Shown: one piece after another, positions 24,639 to 33,478 of the stretch | How positions within the stretch are numbered: the stretch's first letter is position 1 | How the letters are laid out: every line of letters starts with the position of its first letter | Assembly: GCF_001905735.1 (NCBI RefSeq) | Contig: NZ_LISW01000010.1 | Coordinates: forward strand, 1 to 64,000 | Length of the DNA: 64,000 nt | Source of the DNA: Streptomyces sp. CB01249 | GTDB taxonomy: Bacteria > Actinomycetota > Actinomycetes > Streptomycetales > Streptomycetaceae | Reading direction: 5' to 3' | Notes under the pieces: model-generated | Told to the model about the DNA's origin: nothing | Seen by the model: only the letters and a program-made list of their open reading frames with translations | Database searches by the model: none | Position numbers and translations under genes: made by a program

Positions 24639-26002
24639 CGGGTGTACTCCTCTGACGGGTGAATGATCTGCCGGTGAGTCAGTGCGTCCGGGCGGTGATG
24701 TACGCGCGGTGCGGTCTCCAGGGCCCTGCGGTCGTAGGTGCGCTCGACGTAGGAGAGCGAGGTCAACAGGTCCGCGGAGGTCATCCGACGGCCGTCGGCG
24801 CTCCGGGCTGCGCCCCGGACCGGCATCGCGCCGGTGTCGGACCAGTGCAGGCGTCCGGCGGAGTCCAGGTAGCTGCGGGTGCGGCCGGCGTTGTCGGGGT
24901 GCAGGCAGTACGGGACGTCCAGCAGGCCGCGCGCGAAGGCGCTGATCAGGGCCTGCCCGATGTCCGGGTCCAGGTCGAGCACGGTGTCGATCAGGGCCCG
25001 CGCCTCGGCGTGGACGCCCGTGTCCTGGACGGGGCCGCCGATCGGGGCGAGCCGTTCGGCGTCGGCCGCGGCCGAGGCCGCCTCCAGCGCGGTGACGTTC
25101 TCCGCGATGGTCGGGATCCGGTGCGCCTCGGCGGCGGTCTTGACGATGAGCCGGGCGGCTCCGGTCCGCACCGCCAGCCGGGCGGCCTCGTCCAGGAGCA
25201 GTCGTGCGCCGCCGGGTGAGCGCGGATATACGCCCATGTACGTGTAGATGACGATGTGCCAGTCGAGGCCTGCCAGCAGCTCCCCGGCGATCCGGCCGAG
25301 CGCGGTGACCGCCTCCTCGTCCTGCCCGGGATGGGTCTGCTGGGCGTAGCTGAGCGAGACGCTGCGCAGTCCGTGCTGCCGGAAGAAGAGCGCCTCCAGC
25401 ACGCTGATCGCGATCAGCAGCGAGGGCGGGCAGAGCTGTCCCATCATGCAGCCGCCGAAGGTCTCCAGGTGCGGCTCCTCGCCGGACCCGCGCAGCCCGG
25501 CCAGCACCTCGCAGCAGCGGCGCCAGTTGGCGACCGACTGCGTCAAGGGGGTGCGGCTGTAGGGCAGGCAGTAGGAGACCGGGCCGCCCTCGGTCGCGGT
25601 CAGGCCGACCGCCACCAGGGCCTCGAAGATGTCCTGCGGGGCGGCCGAACCGTGCCGCACCTGCACCGGGAAGCCCGCGCCGGCGATTCCCTCGGTGACC
25701 GCGCCGGTGGTGGCGGTGTTGTAGGCGACGATCGGGTAGCCGTTCAGCGCGACCCCGTCGGCCAGTGCCCGGCGGGCCGTCTCATGGGCGCCGACCCGGG
25801 TGTAGCTGTCCAGCGTGATGGTGCCGACGGTGGTCGCGGCGGCCTGCCGGGTGGCGAGCAGGCCCTCCCGCATCACCTGCGGATCGCTCATGCCCATCCG
25901 GGGCTGCACCACCAGGCGGCCCGAGCTCCGGGCGGCCCCGACGAAACCGCCGAAGCCGTCGCGGGTACGGCTTCGCGTCAGGGCACCGCTCGGGGCGTTC
26001 AC
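24635..26002 (-). CDS. Glutamate-mutase-like catalytic (E) subunit, divergent
   Basis: A 455-residue TIM-barrel subunit of an adenosylcobalamin-dependent glutamate mutase (methylaspartate mutase), which converts L-Glu to (2S,3S)-3-methylaspartate. The three glutamate-binding arginines of the Clostridium enzyme (R66, R100, R149) are kept as R35 (VVQPRMG), R69 (LDSYTR) and R116 (VRHG). The E171/Y177/Y181 set is kept as E138, Y144 and Y148 (TEGGPVSYCLPY). IVKT-AEA-IPT is also present. However the usual NREPFGPLTGTL-type segment is replaced by LETFGGCMMGQLCPPS, and about 30 N-terminal residues are missing, so the subunit is clearly divergent. GTG start overlaps the B12 subunit stop (GTGA). Confidence 0.88.
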   Translation of the reverse strand: MNAPSGALTRSRTRDGFGGFVGAARSSGRLVVQPRMGMSDPQVMREGLLATRQAAATTVGTITLDSYTRVGAHETARRALADGVALNGYPIVAYNTATTGAVTEGIAGAGFPVQVRHGSAAPQDIFEALVAVGLTATEGGPVSYCLPYSRTPLTQSVANWRRCCEVLAGLRGSGEEPHLETFGGCMMGQLCPPSLLIAISVLEALFFRQHGLRSVSLSYAQQTHPGQDEEAVTALGRIAGELLAGLDWHIVIYTYMGVYPRSPGGARLLLDEAARLAVRTGAARLIVKTAAEAHRIPTIAENVTALEAASAAADAERLAPIGGPVQDTGVHAEARALIDTVLDLDPDIGQALISAFARGLLDVPYCLHPDNAGRTRSYLDSAGRLHWSDTGAMPVRGAARSADGRRMTSADLLTSLSYVERTYDRRALETAPRVHHRPDALTHRQIIHPSEEYTR

Positions 26003-26475
26003 CGGGGCGCACCGGCGGGCAGCGCGCGGACGAAGTCGCGGAAGCCGACGATCCCGGCGCTCTCCTCGAACACCGCGTCGAACCCGGCCGCCACCAACTC
26101 GTCCACGTGCACGTCGTGTTCACCGCCGGTGATGCCGAGCTTGCCGCCGATCACGATGGGCGTGGTGCGCAGCTCGGCGCAGTCACGCAGCCGGCGCACC
26201 ACGCGCCGCCCGTCGTTGGAGCCGTGGCCGTTGACGGTCGAGATGACGATCAGGTCGGGACGCCGGGTGCGGCACTCGTCGACCATCAGCTGGTCCGGTA
26301 CGCAGGCGCCGAGGTTGGTCACCCGGTGCCCCGACTCCTCCAGCAGGAGCTGCAGGTAGATCAGGTTCCAGGTGTGCGCGTCGGACGCCACGCTGGTGAC
26401 CAGCACGTCGAGGCGGGGCGGCGCCTCGGGCGGAGCCTCGGCTGGGGGTGGGCAGGGCGGGGTCGCCAACTCCAT
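25999..26475 (-). CDS. Cobalamin-binding (S) subunit of glutamate mutase
   Basis: A 158-residue Rossmann-like B12-binding domain. The axial His is H34 in SDAHTWN, a variant of the DxHxxG signature in which the last Gly is Asn. ISTVNGHGS and PIVIGGKLGITG supply the other cobalamin-tail contacts (the S-x-x and GG motifs). A 20-residue Pro/Glu-rich leader precedes the domain. It forms the holoenzyme with the next gene, to which it is coupled by GTGA. It is the first gene of the biosynthetic operon, 96 nt downstream of the 23-bp repeat array at 26571-26662. Confidence 0.9.
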   Translation of the reverse strand: MELATPPCPPPAEAPPEAPPRLDVLVTSVASDAHTWNLIYLQLLLEESGHRVTNLGACVPDQLMVDECRTRRPDLIVISTVNGHGSNDGRRVVRRLRDCAELRTTPIVIGGKLGITGGEHDVHVDELVAAGFDAVFEESAGIVGFRDFVRALPAGAPR

Positions 26476-26826
26476 GATCGACTCTCACTCGTGGTTTCGG
26501 GGCAGGCCGGACCGGCGGATCGCACCGGCGCGGGTGGCTTGGTGGTGTTGCCGGCGCGACGGCCGGAAGGACGGCGTTCGTGTGTCAGCCGGAACGGTGT
26601 TCGCGTGTCGGGCGGAACGGCGTTCGCGTGTCGGCCCGAACGGCGGTCGTGTGTCGGCCCAGTGGCGGAGAACCGGACGGAATTCAGGTCGTCATCCGTG
26701 TTTCCGCGCTCGCCTGTTCCGGTCCGTCAGTTTCTCCGCGGTGCCCGGCGGCGGCCGGCCGGGCGGTGGGCCCGGCGGTGCGGGGGCGGGCATGGGCCGC
26801 TCCCCGGTGGCTGTGGTGCGGGGCTG
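26476..26826. other. Leader/promoter region of the NRPS operon
   Basis: A 351-bp stretch between the operon's first ATG and the 61-residue membrane-protein gene. It contains the four 23-bp repeats (26571-26662) and otherwise G/C-rich DNA. Short minus-strand open frames here are Pro/Arg-rich and look non-coding. I see no convincing -10/-35 pair. Confidence 0.6.
26571..26662. promoter_or_regulatory. Array of four 23-bp tandem repeats with palindromic cores
   Basis: Four head-to-tail units (26571-26593, 26594-26616, 26617-26639, 26640-26662) of consensus ACGGCGTTCGCGTGTCGGCC plus GGA. Across each unit junction lies GGAACGGCGTTCG or a close variant, whose core GAAC-GGC-GTTC is an inverted repeat. 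The spacing is about two helical turns, as expected for several regulator dimers on one face. Being just upstream of the biosynthetic operon, it is a probable operator for the LuxR-type regulator at 27258. Confidence 0.65.
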
Positions 26827-27012
26827 TCAGCCCCAGCCCAGATCGCCGCTGGGGCTGGGGGTGGCCGTCGGCTGGACGGTGGCGGTGGGGCCGGGAGTGC
26901 TGTCGGCGCTGGTCGGGTGCTGACCGGCGAAACCGGCGGAGAAGACGAAACCCAGCACGGCGAATGCGGCGACAATGAATAGGGCGACGGCAACGGACAT
27001 CCTGCGGTTCAT
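26827..27012 (-). CDS. Small single-TM protein with Thr/Pro-rich tail
   Basis: A 61-residue protein. MNRR is followed by one strong hydrophobic segment (MSVAVALFIVAAFAVLGFVF), then a Thr/Pro/Ser-rich extracellular-type tail ending GDLGWG. GAGGGG precedes the ATG at a good distance. It sits between the operon's repeat array and the divergent regulator, on the operon strand. I do not recognise it; a membrane helper or secreted peptide of locus 1 is possible, and so is an unrelated small membrane protein. Confidence 0.55.
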   Translation of the reverse strand: MNRRMSVAVALFIVAAFAVLGFVFSAGFAGQHPTSADSTPGPTATVQPTATPSPSGDLGWG

Positions 27013-27257
27013 CGTTTCCCCTCGGCTTCTCGGTGGCCGTTCGGCTTGTTCCCGGCACATTTGATTTTTGGCCCGGCCGGAATGCCTGTGAAGGGGAACA
27101 GAGGCTCGTGAGTGCGCCATGACGCAGATGCGAGGGCCCCGTAGCACGACAAAACAGACATACTGCTTATTCTTCGTCAACCTGTATAACCGAAGCGTGC
27201 GCGATATCATTTGACGCTGCTGCCGCCGCAGCGATTCTCGACGTTGAGTGGGGAGTT

Positions 27258-28301
27258 ATGAAATTCAGCCACGCGGAGTCCGGCGTCACCTCCATACTCC
27301 ACAAGCTCGGCGCCGAGGCGCTCGAGGTCTTCCAGCACGTGGTGGAACACCAGCAGGTCGACGGCGACGAATTACGCGACCGCTTCGCTCCGGCCGACGG
27401 ACCGGACGGCGAGGCCGTCGTCGACCGGCTCCTCGAACTCCGACTGCTGAAGCGGTCGGTCACCAGGCCGGGAATGCTGGTCGCCGGCATCCCCGAGGCC
27501 GCGTCCGGTGAATTGCTCGCCCCCGTCGTGCGGAAGCTCAACGAGTGCGGCAGCCAGGTGGAGGCGGCCAGGGAACGGCTGGCCGCCTTCCAGCGGATCT
27601 ACGACCTGGCCCGCCCGGCGGCCGGGGGCTCGGGCGGCGTAAAGGCGCTGAACGACCTCGACGAGGTGCGGGCGGTGATCACCGAACTGGCGGCCGGGGC
27701 CAAACACGAGATCCTCACCTCGCAGCCCGGCGGCGCCCGCAAGGACGAGGTGCTGAAGGAGTCGCTGGCCAGGACCGAGAGCGTGCTGGACCGCGGTGTG
27801 CGGATGCGCACGCTCTACCAGCACACCGCCCAGTTCAGCACGGTGACGGTCGAGTACGTGGAACACGTCTCGCAGCTCGGCGCCGAGATCCGCACCCTCG
27901 GCGACGGCTTCATGCGGATGCTCGCCTTCGACCAGACCGCCGCCGTCATCGCCATGCGCGACAGCGAGGTCGGCGCCCTGCTGCTGACCGACCCCGGCCT
28001 GCTGGACTTCGCCATCGGCGCCTTCGAACGCGCCTGGACCAGCGCCACTCCGTTTCCGGAGAGGTACAGCCAGGAACGGGTCCTCGCGATCTCCGACGAC
28101 ATGAAGCTGGCCATCGTCCGCATGCTCATCCAGGGCCTCGAGGACCGTGCCATCGCCCGCCGTATGGGCATCTCGCTGCGCACCTGCCAGCGCCATGTCT
28201 CCGACGTCATGGACAAGATCGGCGCCCGCAGCCGCCTCCAGGCCGGCTTCCTTATCAATGAGATGGGGCTGCACCTGGAAGTGCCGTCCGAACAACAATG
28301 A
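27258..28301 (+). CDS. LuxR-family regulator with N-terminal TrmB-like winged helix
   Basis: A 347-residue regulator. Residues about 1-80 resemble a TrmB-type winged helix (LGAEALEVFQHVVEH, VVDRLLELRLLKR). A middle domain (about 130-270) resembles the sugar/effector-binding region of that group. A LuxR/GerE DNA-binding helix-turn-helix ends the protein (LIQGLEDRAIARRMGISLRTCQRHVSDVMDKIGARSR). This combined architecture is frequent among streptomycete cluster-situated regulators. GGGGAG precedes the ATG. It diverges from the small membrane gene and NRPS operon, so control of that operon through the 26571-26662 repeats is likely. Confidence 0.85.
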   Translation: MKFSHAESGVTSILHKLGAEALEVFQHVVEHQQVDGDELRDRFAPADGPDGEAVVDRLLELRLLKRSVTRPGMLVAGIPEAASGELLAPVVRKLNECGSQVEAARERLAAFQRIYDLARPAAGGSGGVKALNDLDEVRAVITELAAGAKHEILTSQPGGARKDEVLKESLARTESVLDRGVRMRTLYQHTAQFSTVTVEYVEHVSQLGAEIRTLGDGFMRMLAFDQTAAVIAMRDSEVGALLLTDPGLLDFAIGAFERAWTSATPFPERYSQERVLAISDDMKLAIVRMLIQGLEDRAIARRMGISLRTCQRHVSDVMDKIGARSRLQAGFLINEMGLHLEVPSEQQ

Positions 28302-28613
28302 CGTCCAGTCGCAAGGGATGACCGACCGGGTAATTGATCATTCTCTCCATGGCCTCTACACCCTCTGCCAAAGGAATGCGACGAACCCGCTCTTTCGCCG
28401 GTGGAATGGCCGGATGACTCCTGCTCCTTTCCTGGTCGTCCCGCGGAACCAGTTGCTTTCCGGCCATCCGATGGCGGATTCGGCGCGGGGTGAGGGTCGC
28501 GGCGAGAATTGCGCAGGCCGGTGAACAGGTCCAACGGCGGCACTTAGCGCGGTTGGCGGCCCTCGCAACAGGGCTGGAACGCGCCGCTGCGGCTCACGCG
28601 ATGTGACGGTGAG
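28302..28613. other. Intergenic region, nothing identified
   Basis: 312 bp between the regulator stop and the ABC permease stop (convergent). No hairpin long enough to call and no open frame with a ribosome binding site was seen. It marks the likely right border of locus 1. Confidence 0.5.
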
Positions 28614-31367
28614 TCAGTTACGTCGCAGGGCTCCCGGACGACGGCGACGCAGCGCCGGACGGGCCGGCAGGAGGACGCCCGCGGCCACGGTCACCACGAC
28701 GACCAGGACGATGGCCGCCACCTGGACCGGCGGCAGATAGGGCAGCGACCCGGTGACGGACAGGCTGAACGCGGTGAGGGGGATCAGGGCGGCCAGCGCG
28801 CCGACCACCAGTCCGGTGACGATCACGATCGCCGCCTCGACCCGCAGCATGCGCCGGACCTGGCCGCGCCCCGCGCCCACCAGCCGGAGCAGGACCAGCT
28901 CCTGGCGGCGTCCGATGACGATCAGCACCAGGGTGCTGAGGACGGCGATGACGGTGAACCCGCCGACGACGCCGACGGCCACGGCGGTGAGCACCTGGCT
29001 CACGCCCCGGTCCTCGGACCGGAGGTGTTCCAGGCTCGGGTGCGCGGTCACCCGTGCGCCGAGCACGGCACCGGAGAGCGCCTTGTCCACCGCCTCCCGC
29101 ACGGCCGCCTCGTCGGCGTCCGGGGCGACCCGGGCGAGGATGCGGGTGTCCAGCGGCGTGGACACGTGGGGTGCCAGCGCCTCGCGGGCGAACAGGAAGT
29201 CGCCGAGCGCGAGGGACCGTTCGTAGACCGCGACCACCCGCAGGGAGGCGGTGACCCCGTCGCCGTAACGCAGCCGCACCGTCGAGCCGACTCCGGCGTC
29301 CAGCGAATCGGCCCGGGCCGCGCCGAGCGCGACGGTGCCCTCGCGCAGGTCCTTCAGGGAGCCGGAGGTGACGTCGGGGTCGAGCGTGGCGGGCAGGGCG
29401 CCGGGCGTGACGCCCACCACCGGGAGCCGTTCGAGGACGGGGTCGCCTGCCTCCTTCCTGGCGAGGACGACGGTGCTGTGGAGCGCGCCCGTGGCGGCCT
29501 CGACGCCCGGTACGGCGGCCACCCGGCGGGCGGCCCCGGCGGGCAGTCCGGTGTCCTCGGTGGTCACGACGAGGTCCGCGCGCATCGCCTGCCGCGCCTG
29601 GGCGCTGCCCTCGTGGTCCATGGTGGCGCCCGCCGCGAGCTGGACGCCCACGAAGGCGACGACCAGGACGACCGGGGTGATGGCCGCCCCCAGCCGTCGC
29701 GAGTTCGCGGTGGTGGACGCGGCGGCGAGGTAGCCCCCGGCGCCGCCGAGCTTCCGGGCGGGCGGCGCGAGCAGGCGCATGGCGCCCCGGGCGATCCAGG
29801 GGCCGAGGAGCGCGCAGGCGATCACCAGGGCCAGGGCCGCGCTGCCCGCCGCCATCGCCGCCAGCTCGCCCGACTGCAACGCAGCGGTGCCCGCGGAGCT
29901 GAGGCCCGCGAAGAGCACGATCAGGCCGGTCACGGTGCGGCCCCGGCCGGGCTGCCCCGGCTCGCTCTGGGCCTCGCCGAGCGCCTGGGCCGGACGGATC
30001 TTCGCGATACGACCGCAGGCCAGGGCGGCCGCGACCCGGGCCACGACCAGGGTCAGGACGGCCGTCAGGACCGGGGTCGCGAACATCCAGGGCAGGACCG
30101 GGAGGTCGAGCCCGACGGGGACGGCGCCGCGGTCGCGCAGCATCCACAGGAGCATCAGGAACACCGGGACGGCGCCGATCGCGCCCACCACGGCCGCCGT
30201 GGTGGCGACGCCGGTCACCTCCCGGCCGACCGTCACCCGCAGCTGCCAGGGGGTCGCGCCGACCGCGCGCAGCAGCGCCAGCTCGCGGGCCCGCTGGTGG
30301 ACCGCCTGGGTGACCGTGCCGGCCACCACGAGCACGGCGATCATGATGACGGTCGCGCACAGCATGGCCAGCAGGTTGAGCAGGCCGGCCCGGCTCGGCG
30401 CCGCGTCCAGGAACTCCGCCTGGCCGCGCCCGTTGCCGGTCAGCACCCGCAGCAGGGAGCTGTCCTGCGGGTCCCGGCTCCCGGCGACGGCGTCCCGGGC
30501 CGGTTTCTCACCGGCCAGGGCCTTGCGCAGGGCGGGGTAGAGCTCGTGGACGCTGACGCCGTCGTCGGCGAGCACCCCGATGGCGTCGACGGTGCCGGGG
30601 TGGCCGGACAGCCGGGCGGCCTCGCCCTCGGTGAAGAAGACCGCGCCCTGGTGGCCGAGCCCGGTGTCGTCCGCCTCGCCCTTCGGGGCGACGATGCCGG
30701 AGACGACGTAATCGGCGGGTGCGCCGAGCATCTGGAGCCGGAGCCGGTCGCCGGGGCGTACGCCCGCGCGTGCGGCCAGATCGCCGTCGACCGCCACCTG
30801 GCGGGCCCCCTCGGGCGCCTTGCCGGCGCGCAGGGTGAACGGGGCGAGCGCCGCCGTCGGCCAGCCGTGGCCGTACACGGGCGCGGTCCCGGAGTCGCTG
30901 TCCGGTCCGGGCACGCCCCGGCCGCCGGGGCGGGCGAGCGCGACCGGGAAGCTGCTGTCCGGGACGGCGGCGCGCACCCCGGGCACCTCGGCGAGCCGGT
31001 CCACGACGGTGGCCGGGACGCGGACGCGTTCGGTGAGCGACTGGGTGACCGTGGTCATCGGGTCGCCCCAGGGCTTGGCCCGGTAGCGGGTGGTCTGGTC
31101 GGCGGCGACGACGGCGGTGGTCGCCGCGTACCGCTCGACGTGGGCGTGGCCCACGAACGCCGACAGGGTGGCCAGGGCGAAGCTGCCGAGGAGCAGCGCG
31201 GTGAGCACGAGGGCGGCGAAGACGGCGGCCCACGCCTTGCGGTGCAGCCGCATGGAGCGGCGGGCGAGGAAGCGGGCGGTGCGCTGGACGCGCCCGACCG
31301 ACTCCCCGTGCCGCTTCCGGGACCCGGTGCGGCCGGCGGGCGGCAGGGTGTCGACGGCCACGGTCAT
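28614..31367 (-). CDS. FtsX-type ABC transporter permease
   Basis: A 917-residue permease with two FtsX/MacB-like halves. A membrane helix near residue 50 (VFAALVLTALLLGSFALATL) is followed by a large extracytoplasmic domain, three helices including the VHQRARELALLRAVGATPWQ coupling loop, a second extracytoplasmic domain and three C-terminal helices with VIGRRQELVLLRLVGAGRGQ. The ATG at 31367 overlaps the ATPase stop as ATGA. Such systems export lipoproteins, peptides or antibiotics or drive cell-envelope processes. The divergent two-component system suggests induction by an envelope stress or antibiotic. Confidence 0.9.
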   Translation of the reverse strand: MTVAVDTLPPAGRTGSRKRHGESVGRVQRTARFLARRSMRLHRKAWAAVFAALVLTALLLGSFALATLSAFVGHAHVERYAATTAVVAADQTTRYRAKPWGDPMTTVTQSLTERVRVPATVVDRLAEVPGVRAAVPDSSFPVALARPGGRGVPGPDSDSGTAPVYGHGWPTAALAPFTLRAGKAPEGARQVAVDGDLAARAGVRPGDRLRLQMLGAPADYVVSGIVAPKGEADDTGLGHQGAVFFTEGEAARLSGHPGTVDAIGVLADDGVSVHELYPALRKALAGEKPARDAVAGSRDPQDSSLLRVLTGNGRGQAEFLDAAPSRAGLLNLLAMLCATVIMIAVLVVAGTVTQAVHQRARELALLRAVGATPWQLRVTVGREVTGVATTAAVVGAIGAVPVFLMLLWMLRDRGAVPVGLDLPVLPWMFATPVLTAVLTLVVARVAAALACGRIAKIRPAQALGEAQSEPGQPGRGRTVTGLIVLFAGLSSAGTAALQSGELAAMAAGSAALALVIACALLGPWIARGAMRLLAPPARKLGGAGGYLAAASTTANSRRLGAAITPVVLVVAFVGVQLAAGATMDHEGSAQARQAMRADLVVTTEDTGLPAGAARRVAAVPGVEAATGALHSTVVLARKEAGDPVLERLPVVGVTPGALPATLDPDVTSGSLKDLREGTVALGAARADSLDAGVGSTVRLRYGDGVTASLRVVAVYERSLALGDFLFAREALAPHVSTPLDTRILARVAPDADEAAVREAVDKALSGAVLGARVTAHPSLEHLRSEDRGVSQVLTAVAVGVVGGFTVIAVLSTLVLIVIGRRQELVLLRLVGAGRGQVRRMLRVEAAIVIVTGLVVGALAALIPLTAFSLSVTGSLPYLPPVQVAAIVLVVVVTVAAGVLLPARPALRRRRPGALRRN

Positions 31368-32155
31368 CGCTCCCCGAGCCCGGCGAGCCGCCGGGCCACG
31401 GTCTCCGGCTCGGGGCGGTCCTCGCGGGCGACGATGTGCCCCGCCTCGATGAAGATCGCCTCGTCGGTCCAGGCGGCGGCCTGCGGGTCGTGGGTCACCA
31501 TCACCACGGTGTGGCCCGAGCCGTCCACGGCCTCGCGCAGCAGCCGCAGCACCTCGCGGGCGGTGACCGGGTCGAGCGCCCCGGTCGGTTCGTCGGCGAA
31601 GATCACGGCGGGGTCGGTGACCAGGGCCCGGGCGATGGCGACGCGCTGCTGCTGGCCGCCCGAAAGACGGAGCGGGGAGTCGTCCGCGCGGTCGCCGAGG
31701 CCGACGGCCGCCAGCACCCCGAGGGCGCGCTCGCGCACGGCGGGGTCCTGGGGGTTCATGCCGCGCAGCAGCAGCGGCAGGGCGGTGTTCTCGCCGACGG
31801 TGAGCGACGGTACGAGGTTGAGGGACTGGAAGACGAAGCCGATCCGGTCCCTGCGCAGCCGGGTGAGCGCCGCCTCGGAGAGCCGGGAGAGGTCGGTGCC
31901 GCCGACCCGTACGGTGCCGGATGTGGGCTGGTCGAGTCCGGCGGCGCACTGCAGGAAGGTGGTCTTGCCGGAGCCGGACCGGCCCATGACGGCCAGGAAA
32001 CGGCCAGGCGGCACGTCCATGCTCACGTTGTCCAGCGCGTGGAAGTCCCGACCGCCGCGCCGGTAGCGCCGGGTGACGGATTCGAGGGTGAGCGCGCCGG
32101 CGCCCGCCGTGGTGCCGGTCGGCGCGGGGGTCCTTCTCCCCATGCGCAGTGCCAT
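31364..32155 (-). CDS. ABC transporter ATP-binding protein (MacB/LolD type)
   Basis: A 263-residue ATPase with Walker A GRSGSGKTT, signature LSGGQQQR, Walker B VIFADEPTGALD and the switch H in VTHD. I start at MALRMGRRTP (32155), preceded by GGAAGG, instead of the longer in-frame start that lacks a ribosome binding site. It partners the overlapping FtsX-type permease. The gene diverges from the histidine kinase gene with about 160 bp between them. Confidence 0.93.
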   Translation of the reverse strand: MALRMGRRTPAPTGTTAGAGALTLESVTRRYRRGGRDFHALDNVSMDVPPGRFLAVMGRSGSGKTTFLQCAAGLDQPTSGTVRVGGTDLSRLSEAALTRLRRDRIGFVFQSLNLVPSLTVGENTALPLLLRGMNPQDPAVRERALGVLAAVGLGDRADDSPLRLSGGQQQRVAIARALVTDPAVIFADEPTGALDPVTAREVLRLLREAVDGSGHTVVMVTHDPQAAAWTDEAIFIEAGHIVAREDRPEPETVARRLAGLGER

Positions 32156-32317
32156 TGATCCGCCTTCCGGGGTCGCCTCGCCTCTGTGGCGACGGTAGGT
32201 CCACGACCAGGGGCGACACGAGGGAGCGCTCACCCGTGTACGAGTTCAGCCAGCACCACCCGGCCTTGGGCAGTTGGGTCCACCGACCGGGTCCGCGCCG
32301 CCAACTACGGTGATTTC

Positions 32318-33478
32318 ATGGCGTATCTCTCCTCCCAGCTCCAGCGGTCCTGGCAGGCGTCCTGCCACCTGTTCTTCGGGCTGCCGGTGGCCATGGCCGC
32401 GTTCCTGGGCTGCTTCGCGGTCCCGGCCGGGGTGTTCTTCACGCTGGTCCTGGTGGGCGCGCCGGCCTGGCCGGAGATCGTGCGCATACTGCGCCGGTTC
32501 GCCGGATACGAACGGGGGCGGGCCGGCGGGTGGCTGGGCAAGCCGATTCCGGAGCTGTATCTGCCGCTGGACGGCTCGCCGAGCGACCGGGTGCGCCTGG
32601 CGCTCACCGATCCCGGCACCTGGCGGGACGCGCTCTGGCTGCCGTACGCGACCCTCAGCATCCTCGGCTTCAGCGCGGTCGTGCTGGTGCTGTGGCCGGT
32701 GGCGCTGCTCGTCGACGGGACGGCGACGGCGTTCGGCCACCGGCCCCGCGCGCTGCCCGTGTTCGAGCATCTGGCGGACGCCCAGGCCCGGTGGACGGCC
32801 GCGCTGCTGAAGCCGTCGCCATCGGCGAAACTCGGCCAACGTGTGGCGGAGCTCTCCGAGTCCCGGGCCGGGGCCATGGAGTCGCACAGCGCCGAGCTCC
32901 GCCGTATCGAGCGGGACCTGCACGACGGGGTGCAGGCCCAGCTCGTGGCGCTGTCCATGCGGGTGGGGCTGGCGCGCCAGCAGGTCAAGAGCGACCCGGA
33001 CACCGCGACTCGGTGGCTGGACGAGGCGCAGGAGGAGATCGACGCCACGCTCGCGGCGCTGCGGGGCATCGTCCGTACGGTGCATCCCCCGGTGCTCACC
33101 GACCGCGGCCTGGCCGGGGCGGTCCGCACGCTCGCGGTCTCCGCGGACATCCCGGTGGAGATGAATCTGGCGGCCGTGGAGATCGGTCACCGGCTGCCGG
33201 CGGCTGTGGAGGCCGCTGTCTATTTCGTGATCGCGGAGTGTCTGACGAACATCCGCAAGCACAGTGGGGCGACCCATGCCTCAGTACGCTTCACCAGGGC
33301 CGACGGGTCACTTCAGGTAGTCGTCACCGACAACGGGCGCGGCGGCGCCGAGGAACACGGGGGAAGCGGGCTGCTCGGCATACGCCGCCGGGTCGCGGCG
33401 CTCGACGGCACGACCGAGATCACCAGCCCTCCCGGGGGGCCGACGAGGATGAAGGTGGAGCTGCCATGCGGATCTTGA
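32318..33478 (+). CDS. NarL-type sensor histidine kinase
   Basis: A 386-residue kinase. The N-terminal sensor has hydrophobic segments at about 15-45 and 110-140 with a short loop, typical of intramembrane-sensing kinases. The dimerisation/phosphoacceptor helix carries ERDLHDGVQAQLVAL, with the His autophosphorylated in HisKA_3 kinases. The HATPase domain shows VIAECLTNIRKHSGA, VTDNGRGG and GSGLLGIRRRVAALDG boxes. I start at MAYLSSQLQ because the upstream in-frame stretch is Ser/Thr/Arg-rich and non-coding in look. It overlaps the response regulator by 13 nt. Confidence 0.9.
   Translation: MAYLSSQLQRSWQASCHLFFGLPVAMAAFLGCFAVPAGVFFTLVLVGAPAWPEIVRILRRFAGYERGRAGGWLGKPIPELYLPLDGSPSDRVRLALTDPGTWRDALWLPYATLSILGFSAVVLVLWPVALLVDGTATAFGHRPRALPVFEHLADAQARWTAALLKPSPSAKLGQRVAELSESRAGAMESHSAELRRIERDLHDGVQAQLVALSMRVGLARQQVKSDPDTATRWLDEAQEEIDATLAALRGIVRTVHPPVLTDRGLAGAVRTLAVSADIPVEMNLAAVEIGHRLPAAVEAAVYFVIAECLTNIRKHSGATHASVRFTRADGSLQVVVTDNGRGGAEEHGGSGLLGIRRRVAALDGTTEITSPPGGPTRMKVELPCGS

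Noticed and set aside
26571..26662. A CRISPR array
   Set aside because: The repeats are contiguous 23-mers with no spacers between them and no cas genes are present.
28614..32219. ABC permease reading as one 1201-residue protein fused to upstream sequence
   Set aside because: The upstream part is an out-of-frame shadow of the ATPase. An ATG overlapping the ATPase stop gives a normal FtsX-type permease.
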